Numbered from the stretch's first letter, positions 15,762 to 22,889 are shown. The stretch is DNA of 26,998 bases from an uncultured Christensenellaceae bacterium (GCA_910589015.1 CAJUSA010000021.1:1-26998), one strand, 5' to 3'. The notes: a model not told the origin generated them from the sequence alone. Numbers and translations are program-made.

Positions 15762-16728
15762 AGTTTTTCGCAAGGAAGTTGAGGAACGAAACGGTTTCGT
15801 AACACAAATCGTAATCGTTTTTGCGGTTGTTACGGAACACCGTTAAACAGACGCTCTTGCCCGTTGTTTTATTCTTGCTCTCGCCGCCCTCTTCTTCCGC
15901 TTGTTCGGTATACTCGAAATAATAGAGTTTGGAAATTGATTTGAGCGCGCCCGTATCGAACGCCGCAACGTAATAATTCTCGGGGGACGCTTCGCCGAAC
16001 CCGATCCGCTTTGTTTCGCCGCTCTCTTTTTCAACGGCGACGTAAAAGAGTTTTCCTTCCCCGAATGCCGTTTGCACGGCAAGATAATCGTCGCGCAGTT
16101 TGATAAGCCGCTGTTTTTCGTTCTCGATCCCCGCCGCCTTTTGTTCCTTCGTGCGGAAACGCTTGTCCTTGCCGTTGCGTTTTGAAAAGCACGCCGCGGC
16201 GGCGTCTTCGTCGAGTTCGCCGCTCAGATCCGCGCCGAAAAATCCGGCAAGATATTTTTTGATCTCGGTTTCGAGAAAATACTGCGGGTCGTAAAAACCG
16301 CTGTATACGTCGCCGCCCGCATACGTTCCTTCGCCCGTGTTGCGGAAGAGTTCGGACTCCTTCGAGGCTTTGCCCGTTTTATCCCACGCGCTCAGGAACA
16401 TTACCGTGCCTTCGCCCGCGGCACGGCGCGCCGTGTATGCCGCCGCCGAATAGGAATTGCCGTAAAAACTTTCCGATCCGATTTTGAGGATATCGTAAGA
16501 AAAGACCTTGTTCTCTTCGAGCCGCGAATCGAGCGACATATTCTCGGTGCCGACGCGCAGATCGGTATAGCCGTAAATAGTAAACGTCTGCGCCGTCGTG
16601 GGATTGGTGGCGGTCATGGTAAAAAGAAGTACAAGGGCAAGCACCGCCACGGCAATCGTGACGAGGATTTTGAGCCAATCGTAAGCAAGCAAGTTGGCAA
16701 GCCGTTGTTTGGTAATCTTTGCGTCCAC
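15754..16728 (-). CDS. Unrecognised single-pass membrane protein
   Basis: No family recognised. The 324-residue protein has one strong membrane helix at about 22-42 (VTIAVAVLALVLLF) close to a short cytoplasmic N-terminus, then a soluble part of about 280 residues expected outside. The outside part is rich in Tyr, Lys and Glu, with NSYSAAAYTARRAAGEGTV, charged KRNGKDKRFRTKEQKAAGIE and CLTVFRNNRKNDYD. The GTG start at 16728 follows GAGGG by 7 bases. The 188-bp tandem repeats end one base upstream of that Shine-Dalgarno. The stop overlaps the decarboxylase start, so it is first in the operon yaaO-holB-ricT. Function unknown. Confidence 0.75.
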   Translation of the reverse strand: MDAKITKQRLANLLAYDWLKILVTIAVAVLALVLLFTMTATNPTTAQTFTIYGYTDLRVGTENMSLDSRLEENKVFSYDILKIGSESFYGNSYSAAAYTARRAAGEGTVMFLSAWDKTGKASKESELFRNTGEGTYAGGDVYSGFYDPQYFLETEIKKYLAGFFGADLSGELDEDAAAACFSKRNGKDKRFRTKEQKAAGIENEKQRLIKLRDDYLAVQTAFGEGKLFYVAVEKESGETKRIGFGEASPENYYVAAFDTGALKSISKLYYFEYTEQAEEEGGESKNKTTGKSVCLTVFRNNRKNDYDLCYETVSFLNFLAKNYA

Positions 16729-16740
16729 TGGGTATCCCTC

Positions 16741-17330
16741 TTTTCAAAATTTTTCTTTGCTTGGCGCGCAAATAAAAATTCTTGATTTGAGGAAAACCGC
16801 GGTCTGCACGCGCTGCGCGCTATCAGCCGAGTATTTTCCTCTGCGGGCGAATTTTTATGGGCGCTACCTTTTTCTTCGCCCGCATTCACCTTTCCTGTGA
16901 AAGTCGCAAGCGACAAATTGGGTGCCTTTTTTCAAAATTTTTCTTTGCTTGGCGCGCAAATAAAAATTCTTGATTTGAGGAAAACCGCGGTCTGCACGCG
17001 CTGCGCGCTATCAGCCGAGTATTTTCCTCTGCGGGCGAATTTTTATGGGCGCTACCTTTTTCTTCGCCCGCATTCACCTTTCCTGTGAAAGTCGCAAGCG
17101 ACAAATTGGGTGCCTTTTTTCAAAATTTTTCTTTGCTTGGCGCGCAAATAAAAATTCTTGATTTGAGGAAAACCGCGGTCTGCACGCGCTGCGCGCTATC
17201 AGCCGAGTATTTTCCTCTGCGGGCGAATTTTTATGGGCGCTACCTTTTTCTTCGCCCGCATTCACCTTTCCTGTGAAAGTCGCAAGCGACAAATTGGGTG
17301 CCTTCTTTCAAAATTTTTCTTTGCTTGGCG
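16741..17330. repeat. Tandem array, 3.1 copies of an identical 188-bp unit
   Basis: Three copies starting at 16741, 16929 and 17117, followed by a 26-base partial fourth. By eye the copies are identical apart from the tail of the third (CTTC instead of CTTT). Each unit holds several perfect inverted repeats: GAGGAAAA/TTTTCCTC enclosing a GC-rich core, GCGGGCGAA/TTCGCCCGC, TTCAC/GTGAA, GTCGC/GCGAC and AAAT/ATTT. Together they suggest a structured transcript or cruciform-forming DNA. There are no unique spacers, so it is not CRISPR, and no transposase is nearby. Short open frames run through the units on both strands but are identical artefact-like copies. The gene-free stretch 16729-17474 is made of this array, a dispersed element and the lysS terminator. 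Confidence 0.97.
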
Positions 17331-17345
17331 ATGGATTTGGCGATA

Positions 17346-17415
17346 GATTTTCGACTTCGCTCAAAATGAAAGCAATCCGTGCAACCACCTGTCATTCTGA
17401 GCCTGCCGAAGAATC
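17346..17415. repeat. Dispersed repeat element, inverted pair
   Basis: Two diverged copies in opposite orientation: GATTTTCGACTTCGCTCAAA (17346 onward) and TGTCATTCTGAGCCTGCCGA (17390 onward, continuing to GAATC). They can pair over much of their length, giving a large hairpin directly beside the partial fourth tandem unit. Confidence 0.75.
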
Positions 17416-17439
17416 TCGGACCGCGCGCGTATTTTACAA

Positions 17440-17463
17440 ATGGCACGGGGTTTCCCGTGCCAT
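17440..17463 (-). terminator. Terminator-like hairpin after lysS
   Basis: ATGGCACGGG and CCCGTGCCAT form a perfect 10-bp stem around a 4-base loop, 11 bases past the lysS stop. The minus-strand tail TTGTAAAA is weakly T-rich, so termination may be partial. Confidence 0.6.
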
Positions 17464-17474
17464 AAAACGCCTGC

Positions 17475-18959
17475 TTATTTTTTCGGTTTCATGGTGGGGA
17501 AGAGCAGAACGTCGCGGATCGATGCGCTGTCCGTCAAGAGCATGACAAGGCGGTCGACGCCCAGTCCCAACCCGCCCGTGGGGGGCATGCCGTATTCGAG
17601 CGCGTTCAAAAAGTCTTCGTCTACCTGCGCGTTCGCGCCCGCGGCGCGTTTTCTTCTCGCCTGTTCTTCCATGCGCGCGCGCTGATCGATGGGATCGTTG
17701 AGTTCGGAAAAGGCATTGCCCATTTCCATGCCCATAATGAAATATTCGAACCGTTCGGTCATCGTCGGATCGGAAGGCTTGCGCTTTGCAAGCGGGGAAA
17801 TTTCAACGGGATAATCGTATATAAACGTGGGTTGTACAAGCTTGTCCTCAACGAACGCATCGAAGAACGCCGCAAGAACATGCCCCTTGCTTTCCTTGCC
17901 CTTTTCGAGTTCGACGCCCTTTTCTTTGGCGACCGCGCGCGCCTCTTCGTCGGAAGAGACCGCCGCAAAATCCACGCCCGAATATTTTTTCACCGCCTCG
18001 GTCATGGTAAGGCGTTCCCACTTGGAAAAATCAAGTTCGACGTCTTTATACACGACCTTCGTGCCGCCGCAGACCTCGCCCGCAACGGTGCGGTAGAGAT
18101 TTTCCACGAAGTCCATCATCTCGAAATAATCGATATACGCGCAGTAGATTTCCACGGTGGTGAACTCGGGATTGTGCCGCGCGTCCATACCCTCGTTGCG
18201 GAAAATTCTGCCCATTTCGTACACTTTTTCGAACCCGCCGACGATGAGCCGTTTGAGATAAAGCTCGGTTTCGATGCGCAGATACATATCGAGGTCGAGC
18301 GCGTTATGGTGAGTTTTGAAGGGACGCGCGTCCGCGCCGATTTCGAGCGGCAACAGAATAGGCGTATCCGCCTCGATAAAGCCGTTTCCGTCGAGATAGT
18401 CGCGAATGCTCTTGATGATCTTCGCGCGGCGGAAAAAGGTTTCGCGCACGTCCTGATTGACCATTAAATCGACGTGACGCAAACGGTATTTGGTGTCGGT
18501 ATCCTTCAATCCGTTGTGCTTTTCGGGCAACGGCAAGAGCGATTTCGAGAGCAGTTCGAGCTTGGTCGCGTGGATCGTGACTTCGCCCGTCTGCGTTTTG
18601 AACACCGTGCCTTCTACGCCCACGATATCGCCGATGTCGTAATCCTTTTTATAAGCGGCGTATTTATCCTCGCCTACGTCCTGACGGGTAATATACACCT
18701 GAATGGTGCCGTCGCGGTCGGAAACGTGCGAAAAAGACGCCTTGCCCATGACGCGGCGCGACATCAGCCGCCCCGCCACCGTAACGGTTTTTCCCTCGAA
18801 CGCGGCGAAATTCCCGCGCACCTCTTCCGAATGCGCGGTGACCGCATATTTGGTCGTAAGATAGGGATTGTTTCCCTCTTCCGTCAGCTTTTTGAGTTTT
18901 TCGCGGCGGATGCGTGCCTGCTCGGCAAGATCCTCCTGCTGCGTGATTTCTTCTGCCAT
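17475..18959 (-). CDS. lysS: Lysyl-tRNA synthetase, class II
   Basis: Charges tRNA-Lys; 494 residues, as usual for LysS. The N-terminal OB-fold anticodon domain spans about 55-150 (VTVAGRLMSRRVMGKASF). Class II motif 2 is FRNEGMDARHNPEFTTVE at 253-270, and motif 3 is GLGLGVDRLVMLL at 463-475. The SPLAKRKPSDP substrate segment is present, as is PTGGLGLG. It follows greA by 18 bases in the same direction, as greA-lysS does in many Firmicutes. The start MAEE is taken at 18959 with AAAGG close by. Confidence 0.97.
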   Translation of the reverse strand: MAEEITQQEDLAEQARIRREKLKKLTEEGNNPYLTTKYAVTAHSEEVRGNFAAFEGKTVTVAGRLMSRRVMGKASFSHVSDRDGTIQVYITRQDVGEDKYAAYKKDYDIGDIVGVEGTVFKTQTGEVTIHATKLELLSKSLLPLPEKHNGLKDTDTKYRLRHVDLMVNQDVRETFFRRAKIIKSIRDYLDGNGFIEADTPILLPLEIGADARPFKTHHNALDLDMYLRIETELYLKRLIVGGFEKVYEMGRIFRNEGMDARHNPEFTTVEIYCAYIDYFEMMDFVENLYRTVAGEVCGGTKVVYKDVELDFSKWERLTMTEAVKKYSGVDFAAVSSDEEARAVAKEKGVELEKGKESKGHVLAAFFDAFVEDKLVQPTFIYDYPVEISPLAKRKPSDPTMTERFEYFIMGMEMGNAFSELNDPIDQRARMEEQARRKRAAGANAQVDEDFLNALEYGMPPTGGLGLGVDRLVMLLTDSASIRDVLLFPTMKPKK

Positions 18960-18977
18960 AGCCTTTCTACCGTACTC

Positions 18978-19445
18978 TTACTTGATTTTGATGATTTTAA
19001 GTTTGTATTCGCCGTCGGGCGCTTTTACCGTAACGGTTTCGCCCTTTTTGTGGCGCAAAAGCGCCGCCCCCACGGGCGATTCGTTGGAAATGACGTTTTT
19101 CATGGCGTCCGCTTCGGTCGTGCCCATAATGGTATAGGTCGCCTCTTCTTCGAGATCGTCGTCGTAGACCGTGACGGTCGAACCGATGTGCACGACGGAC
19201 GTATCCTCGGTTTCCTCGATGATGACCGCATTTTTGAGCTTATAGTCGAGTTCGAGAATCTCGCCCTCGTTCGCCGCCTGCTCGTTGCGCGCCGCGTCGT
19301 ATTCGGCGTTCTCGGAAAGATCGCCGTGACTGCGCGCTTCCTGAATGCGTTCGACGATTTCGGCACGTTTGACCTTCGTGAGATAGTCGAGCTCTTTTTT
19401 TGCCGCCTCGTATCCCTCTTGCGTCATATAAAACTTATCTGCCAT
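18978..19445 (-). CDS. greA: Transcription elongation factor GreA
   Basis: Rescues backtracked RNA polymerase by stimulating transcript cleavage. The 155-residue protein has the N-terminal coiled coil at about 10-75 with the acidic tip DLSENAEYDAARNEQ (the Asp and Glu that reach the polymerase active site), followed by the FKBP-like C-terminal domain with ISNESPVGAALL. Length is standard. The ATG at 19445 begins the conserved MADKFYMTQEGYE; AAAGGGG lies upstream at slightly long distance. A leader of about 100 bases with a stable hairpin separates it from its own promoter. Confidence 0.96.
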   Translation of the reverse strand: MADKFYMTQEGYEAAKKELDYLTKVKRAEIVERIQEARSHGDLSENAEYDAARNEQAANEGEILELDYKLKNAVIIEETEDTSVVHIGSTVTVYDDDLEEEATYTIMGTTEADAMKNVISNESPVGAALLRHKKGETVTVKAPDGEYKLKIIKIK

Positions 19446-19505
19446 GAAACAAATACCCCTTTGCGCTTTTCGCGCATCTTCGTTCTTTTTTTCAATAAAG
19501 ACGAC

Positions 19506-19533
19506 CGTGATTCCGTTCAAAGGGAATCACGGC
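19506..19533 (-). promoter_or_regulatory. Stable hairpin in the greA leader
   Basis: CCGTGATTCC and GGAATCACGG form a perfect 10-bp stem around an 8-base loop, between the greA promoter and start codon. The downstream tail is TCGTCTTTATTG, weak for a terminator. It could be an attenuator or an RNA stability element. Coordinates within one base. Confidence 0.65.
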
Positions 19534-19549
19534 GACGCTTACATCTTCA

Positions 19550-19578
19550 ATTATATAGCCTTTCACCCGATTTGTCAA
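19550..19578 (-). promoter_or_regulatory. Consensus promoter of greA-lysS
   Basis: Minus-strand TTGACA (plus 19573-19578), 17-base spacer, TATAAT. Both boxes are consensus. The stop codon of the aminotransferase (TGA) forms part of the TTGACA box. Coordinates within one base. Confidence 0.85.
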
Positions 19579-20777
19579 CACATTTTCGCCTTGCTTTGTG
19601 TTTTCGATTCCGCGCGGCTTGCAAGAAACAGCCCCATGCGTTTGACTGCCTCGCTCAGTTCGCGCATGCCCGTAGCGTAAGAACAGCGCACATGATATTC
19701 GCCGCACGCGCCGAACGCGCTGCCGGGAACGACCGCTACGTGCTGCTCTTCGAGCAACGCGCCCGCAAATTCCTCGCCCGTCATGCCCGTGCTCTTCACC
19801 GAGGGGAACACATAAAACGCGCCGCGCGGCTCGAAACAGTCAAGCCCCATCGCATTGAGCGCGCCCACGAAATAACGGCGGCGTCTGTCGTATTCCGCGC
19901 GCATCTCTTCCACCGAGGAAAAACCGCTCTCGAATCCGCCCGCTAACGCGCGCACGGCGGCATGCTGCGATACGCGGGGAGCGCAGAGCATGGTATACTG
20001 ATGGATTTTAAGCATGGCTTTGTCGATAAGCTCGGGCGCGCACGCAAACCCCACGCGCCAGCCCGTCATGGCGAACGCTTTGGAAAACCCGCCTAACAGA
20101 ACGGTGCGCTCGCGCAGGTTGCCCAGCGAGGCGACCGAACAGTGCTGCATGCCGTAAGTCAGTTCGCCGTAAATTTCGTCGGAAATGACGAGCAGGTCGT
20201 GTTTTTCGATGACGGGAGCGATCGCTTCGAGCTGTTCGCGCGTCATCACGCCGCCCGTGGGATTGTTGGGATAGGCAAGCACAACCGCCTTCGTTTTGGG
20301 CGTGATCGCCCGTTCAAGCTCTTCGGGCGTGAGAATAAAGCCGTTTTCCGCCGTGCAGCGCACCGAAACGGGTTTGCCGCCGCACAGCCCGATAATGGGC
20401 GCATACGAAACGTAAGCGGGGTCGGGAATGAGAATTTCGTCGCCCGTTTCGCACGTTGCGCGCAGGGCAAGGTCGATCCCCTCGCTCGCGCCCACGGTGA
20501 TGATGACGCGGTCGGCGGGATAATCGACGTGAAAGCGTTCGGCAAGATAACGGGATATAAGCTCGCGCAGTTCGCCCAGCCCGCGGTTGCCCGTGTATTG
20601 CGTGTAACCCTTTTGCAACGAACGGATCCCCGCGCTGCGCACGTCCCACGGCGTGACGAAATCGGGCTCGCCCACGCCGAGCGAAATGGCGTCGGGCAGC
20701 CGTTCCACAATGTCGAAATATTTTCTGATGCCGCTCGGCTGCAACTGCCGCGCGCGTTCGTTGAGAAAATCTCTCAT
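19575..20777 (-). CDS. PLP-dependent aminotransferase, class I/II
   Basis: Fold-type I aminotransferase of 400 residues, of the Bacillus PatA/AspC-like subgroup (I-gamma). It has ISLGVGEPDFVTP at about 31-43, the Tyr-rich GYTQYTGNRGLGELR, YPNNPTGG near 169-176 with the PLP-contacting Asn, VISDEIYG with Asp200 and Tyr203, and the Schiff-base Lys233 in GGFSKAFAMTGWRVGF. The specific amino donor and acceptor cannot be called; aspartate, aromatic or N-acetyl-diaminopimelate aminotransferases all share these motifs. ATGA overlap with the upstream Lrp-type regulator indicates coupled translation and likely regulation by it. Confidence 0.92.
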   Translation of the reverse strand: MRDFLNERARQLQPSGIRKYFDIVERLPDAISLGVGEPDFVTPWDVRSAGIRSLQKGYTQYTGNRGLGELRELISRYLAERFHVDYPADRVIITVGASEGIDLALRATCETGDEILIPDPAYVSYAPIIGLCGGKPVSVRCTAENGFILTPEELERAITPKTKAVVLAYPNNPTGGVMTREQLEAIAPVIEKHDLLVISDEIYGELTYGMQHCSVASLGNLRERTVLLGGFSKAFAMTGWRVGFACAPELIDKAMLKIHQYTMLCAPRVSQHAAVRALAGGFESGFSSVEEMRAEYDRRRRYFVGALNAMGLDCFEPRGAFYVFPSVKSTGMTGEEFAGALLEEQHVAVVPGSAFGACGEYHVRCSYATGMRELSEAVKRMGLFLASRAESKTQSKAKMC

Positions 20778-21262
20778 GCCTGTACCGAAAGACGGCGCGG
20801 TTTTTCCCGACCGGTCAGCGCGCCCTCTATTTTATATTTTTTGAGTATGAAATGGGTTGCCGTCGAAAGAACGCAGTCGAACGTCGAAATACACTCGGAA
20901 ATAAAACGCGAAACCGACTTCACCGAGTTGGTTTTCACGATGACCGCAAAATCATACGCGCCGCTCATGAGGTAGACATTTTTCACCTCGTCGTGACGGG
21001 AAATATCTTCCGCCACGCCGTCGAAGCCCGAGCCGCTCTGCGGCGTGACCTTGACTTCGATGAGCGCTTCCACGCATTCGTCCTCTTCCTCGTCGAGGTT
21101 GGAAATCGCGGTATATTTGACGATCGTGCCCCGCCGTTCCATGGACGCGATGGCGCGTTCCACGTCCGCCTGCTCGGCGCCGAGCATCACGGAAAGCTGT
21201 TTTGCATCCGTGCGGCAGTCCTCTGCGAGCACCGCAAGTATTTCGCGTTCGAGTTTTTCCAT
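20774..21262 (-). CDS. Lrp/AsnC-family transcriptional regulator
   Basis: A 162-residue feast/famine regulator. The N-terminal winged helix-turn-helix (about 1-55, MEKLEREILAVLAEDCRTDA then VERAIASMERRGTIVKYTA) is followed by a RAM/AsnC ligand-binding domain (about 65-145, ALIEVKVTPQSGSGFDGVAE and VYLMSGAYDFAVIVKT). It may sense an amino acid and control its partner aminotransferase and itself. GGAGG is 7 bases before the ATG at 21262; the promoter puts the upstream in-frame ATG at 21298 outside the transcript. This gene pair is common in Clostridia. Confidence 0.94.
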   Translation of the reverse strand: MEKLEREILAVLAEDCRTDAKQLSVMLGAEQADVERAIASMERRGTIVKYTAISNLDEEEDECVEALIEVKVTPQSGSGFDGVAEDISRHDEVKNVYLMSGAYDFAVIVKTNSVKSVSRFISECISTFDCVLSTATHFILKKYKIEGALTGREKPRRLSVQA

Positions 21263-21299
21263 CGGGTAACCTCCGTATCCGAAACCTGTATTAACCATG

Positions 21300-21328
21300 A
21301 TTGTAGCTTATTTTATGCCGCTTGTCAA
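21300..21328 (-). promoter_or_regulatory. Promoter of the lrp-aminotransferase unit
   Basis: Minus-strand TTGACA (plus 21323-21328), 17-base spacer, TACAAT (plus 21300-21305). The -35 boxes of this and the divergent promoter lie 6 bases apart. Confidence 0.8.
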
Positions 21329-21334
21329 ATACAT

Positions 21335-21362
21335 TTGCTTTTTTGCAAAATATTCGTATAAT
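21335..21362 (+). promoter_or_regulatory. Promoter of the 85-residue protein, predicted leaderless
   Basis: TTGCTT, 16-base spacer, TATAAT (21357-21362), then exactly 6 bases before the ATG at 21369. No Shine-Dalgarno. Lrp could control both divergent promoters because only 6 bases separate them. Confidence 0.75.
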
Positions 21363-21368
21363 GAAATT

Positions 21369-21626
21369 ATGTTTCGTATCTGGGCAAAGGTCTTTTCCGA
21401 AGACCATATTATCAAACAACACGTCTATGAAAAGGAAGAGCCGTTCGCTTATTCTTCCTTTTTCACCTACCTCACGGAAATTTGCGACGCGCTCGACGTC
21501 CCCACGCCCGTGCTTTTGAAAACGCATATCATGAATTATGCGAAATTCAACACGGTCACGTTCCGCCCCGCCGACTATATGGAAGAGGTGCCGTTCAAGA
21601 AAATGGTGCTCGAAAACATTCTGTGA
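21369..21626 (+). CDS. Small hypothetical protein, leaderless
   Basis: An 85-residue soluble protein not recognised. It begins MFRIWAKVFSEDHIIKQHVY and has a helical centre (AYSSFFTYLTEICDALDVPTPVLL), then HIMNYAKFNTVTFRPADYME. The composition suggests a folded alpha/beta domain, not a spurious frame. The ATG at 21369 is 6 bases after a perfect TATAAT, and the in-frame ATG at 21297 lies upstream of the promoter. It is divergent from lrp. Confidence 0.7.
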   Translation: MFRIWAKVFSEDHIIKQHVYEKEEPFAYSSFFTYLTEICDALDVPTPVLLKTHIMNYAKFNTVTFRPADYMEEVPFKKMVLENIL

Positions 21627-21712
21627 GCACTTCTTTTCGTAAGGGCGTTGCCGCACTGCCCTAACGATGCGCCGCGCTTACGTCATGCGCCCCTGTCTTT
21701 TCGGTCGCCCCT

Positions 21713-21847
21713 TTGTCATTCCGAGCGCAGCCGAGGAATCCAAGGGATATTTCGACTTCGCTCAATATGACAGACGCCCCTCTTCATTCCGATCGCCCTT
21801 TTGTCATTCTGACCGTCCTTTTGTCATTCTGACCGCAGGGAAGAATC
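21713..21847. repeat. Dispersed repeat cluster
   Basis: An inverted pair (TTGTCATTCCGAGCGCAGCC at 21713 and CGACTTCGCTCAATATGACA at 21752-21771) can form a long hairpin. It is followed by two short direct repeats of TTTTGTCATTCTGACCG (about 21799 and 21819), the second leading into GCAGGGAAGAATCC. These are copies of the same element family as at 8964 and 17346-17415. The 270 bases between 21626 and 21897 hold only this. Confidence 0.75.
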
Positions 21848-21896
21848 CCGCCGCCGTGCGCCGCATAATTGCACGAAATTCGCACACGATAGCAAT

Positions 21897-22106
21897 ATGA
21901 AATATACGACTTATATCTGCTGTGCCATTCTGATTTTATTCGGACTCGGCGCCGCCGTGTTTGCGCTGACGGGGTTTAATCTTCTGCTCTTTCTGTGCGC
22001 GGGGAACGTCTTTATTTACCGCGCGATCCTCTCGCTTGCGGGCGTCGGCGCGCTGTGGCTGCTCTTCTGGCTGATCGCGTTCCGCCCCGCGCAGTTCCTC
22101 AATTAA
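21897..22106 (+). CDS. Small membrane protein, DUF378-like
   Basis: A 69-residue protein made of two membrane helices (about 8-28 and 40-62), joined by LLLFLCAGNVFIYRAILSLA. The layout resembles DUF378 (YuzA) proteins, whose function is unknown. There is no good Shine-Dalgarno before the ATG and no clear promoter. The start follows a repeat-rich stretch. Coding is supported by composition and by clean membrane topology. Confidence 0.6.
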   Translation: MKYTTYICCAILILFGLGAAVFALTGFNLLLFLCAGNVFIYRAILSLAGVGALWLLFWLIAFRPAQFLN

Positions 22107-22125
22107 AAAACAGCGCAAAAAACGC

Positions 22126-22154
22126 TTGACTTTTCGCCCGAACGCGGTTATGAT
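22126..22154 (+). promoter_or_regulatory. Promoter of the queT leader
   Basis: TTGACT, 17-base spacer, TATGAT (22149-22154). Transcription would start at about 22161, five bases before the riboswitch stem. Confidence 0.75.
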
Positions 22155-22165
22155 AGAAACCGCAA

Positions 22166-22207
22166 CGGAAGGTTTTCGGTCAACACTTCCGAATAAAAAA
22201 ACCGAGG
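22166..22207 (+). promoter_or_regulatory. PreQ1-I riboswitch
   Basis: CGGAAG (22166-22171) pairs with CTTCCG (22186-22191) as stem P1, with a 14-base loop holding TTTTCGGTCAACA. The A-rich tail (AATAAAAAAACCG) supplies ACCG at 22201-22204, which pairs with CGGT at 22177-22180 as the H-type pseudoknot. Size, loop and tail match the class I PreQ1 aptamer. The GAGG Shine-Dalgarno (22204-22207) abuts the pseudoknot, so ligand binding should block translation. It is followed by a queuosine-precursor transporter, as expected. Confidence 0.9.
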
Positions 22208-22216
22208 TTTTTTCAT

Positions 22217-22828
22217 ATGAAGAATTTTTTCACCGCTAAGCGCATCTGCCGCGCCGGCATCATTGCCGCGCTGTATGTTGCGCTTTGTTACGCCTTTATG
22301 CCCGTGGCGTATCAGGGGATCTTTCAGATCCGCCCCGCCGAGGCGCTGTGCATTCTGCCCCTCTTCTTCCCCGAGGCGGTGCCCGCGCTCTACATCGGCT
22401 GCATGCTGAGCAATCTTGCGTCGCCCTTCCTTGTTTACGACGTATTTGTCGGGTCGCTCGCAACGCTTATTGCCGCGCTCGGCACATACATGGTGGGCAG
22501 ACTTATCCGCGAAAGCCGCAAAAGCCCGTTCGCACACGTCGGCAGAGTGGCGCTCGGCGGTCTCTTCCCCGTGATCGCCAACACCTTCGTCATTCCCCTC
22601 GTCATCGTGTTTTTATGTAAGGATACCGAAGGCTTTGCAAATGCAAGCATTGCCTATTGGACTAATTGCCTTTCGATGTTCGTCACCGAACTGACCTGGA
22701 TATTCGGGCTCGGTTCGCCCCTTTACGCGTTTGTATACCGCATGCGCAAAAAGGGCGTAGCCGCCTTCCTCGACGGAAAAAAAGCGGCGCCCGTAACCGA
22801 AACGCCGCCCGAAGAACCCGCCGCATAA
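22217..22828 (+). CDS. queT: QueT-family queuosine precursor transporter
   Basis: Membrane S-component-like transporter of 203 residues, related to QueT (PF06177). It imports a queuosine precursor such as preQ1 or preQ0 and probably works with an ECF energising module encoded elsewhere. Five or six hydrophobic helices are present. Family features are ALYVALCYAFMPVAYQGIFQ near 17-36, IRPAEALCILPLFFPEAVPALYIG (the RPAEAL motif) and MLSNLASPF near 61-69. The PreQ1 riboswitch in its leader supports the role. The Shine-Dalgarno is the GAGG in the riboswitch, 9 bases from the ATG. A terminator lies downstream. Confidence 0.93.
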   Translation: MKNFFTAKRICRAGIIAALYVALCYAFMPVAYQGIFQIRPAEALCILPLFFPEAVPALYIGCMLSNLASPFLVYDVFVGSLATLIAALGTYMVGRLIRESRKSPFAHVGRVALGGLFPVIANTFVIPLVIVFLCKDTEGFANASIAYWTNCLSMFVTELTWIFGLGSPLYAFVYRMRKKGVAAFLDGKKAAPVTETPPEEPAA

Positions 22829-22847
22829 CCGCCCGCGGCATAATTTG

Positions 22848-22881
22848 AAAAAACGCAGCCGAGTAAAGACTGCGTTTTTTT
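22848..22881 (+). terminator. Terminator of queT, shared with the convergent gene
   Basis: AAAAAACGCAG and CTGCGTTTTTTT form an 11-bp stem around the loop, with A and T tracts on either side. It can end both queT and the minus-strand gene stopping at 22890. Confidence 0.9.
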
Positions 22882-22889
22882 ATTCCCGT

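Noticed and set aside
16886..17292. Identical 72- and 63-residue reading frames on both strands of the 188-bp units
   Set aside because: They repeat with the unit, start at non-ATG or unsupported codons, cross unit borders and overlap each other on opposite strands; more likely a by-product of the repeat.
16741..17330. CRISPR array
   Set aside because: The whole 188-bp unit is repeated with no unique spacers, and no cas genes are in the window.
18474..19946. 490-codon plus-strand frame opposite lysS, greA and the aminotransferase
   Set aside because: It is antisense to three well-supported genes; long antisense frames are expected with this codon usage.
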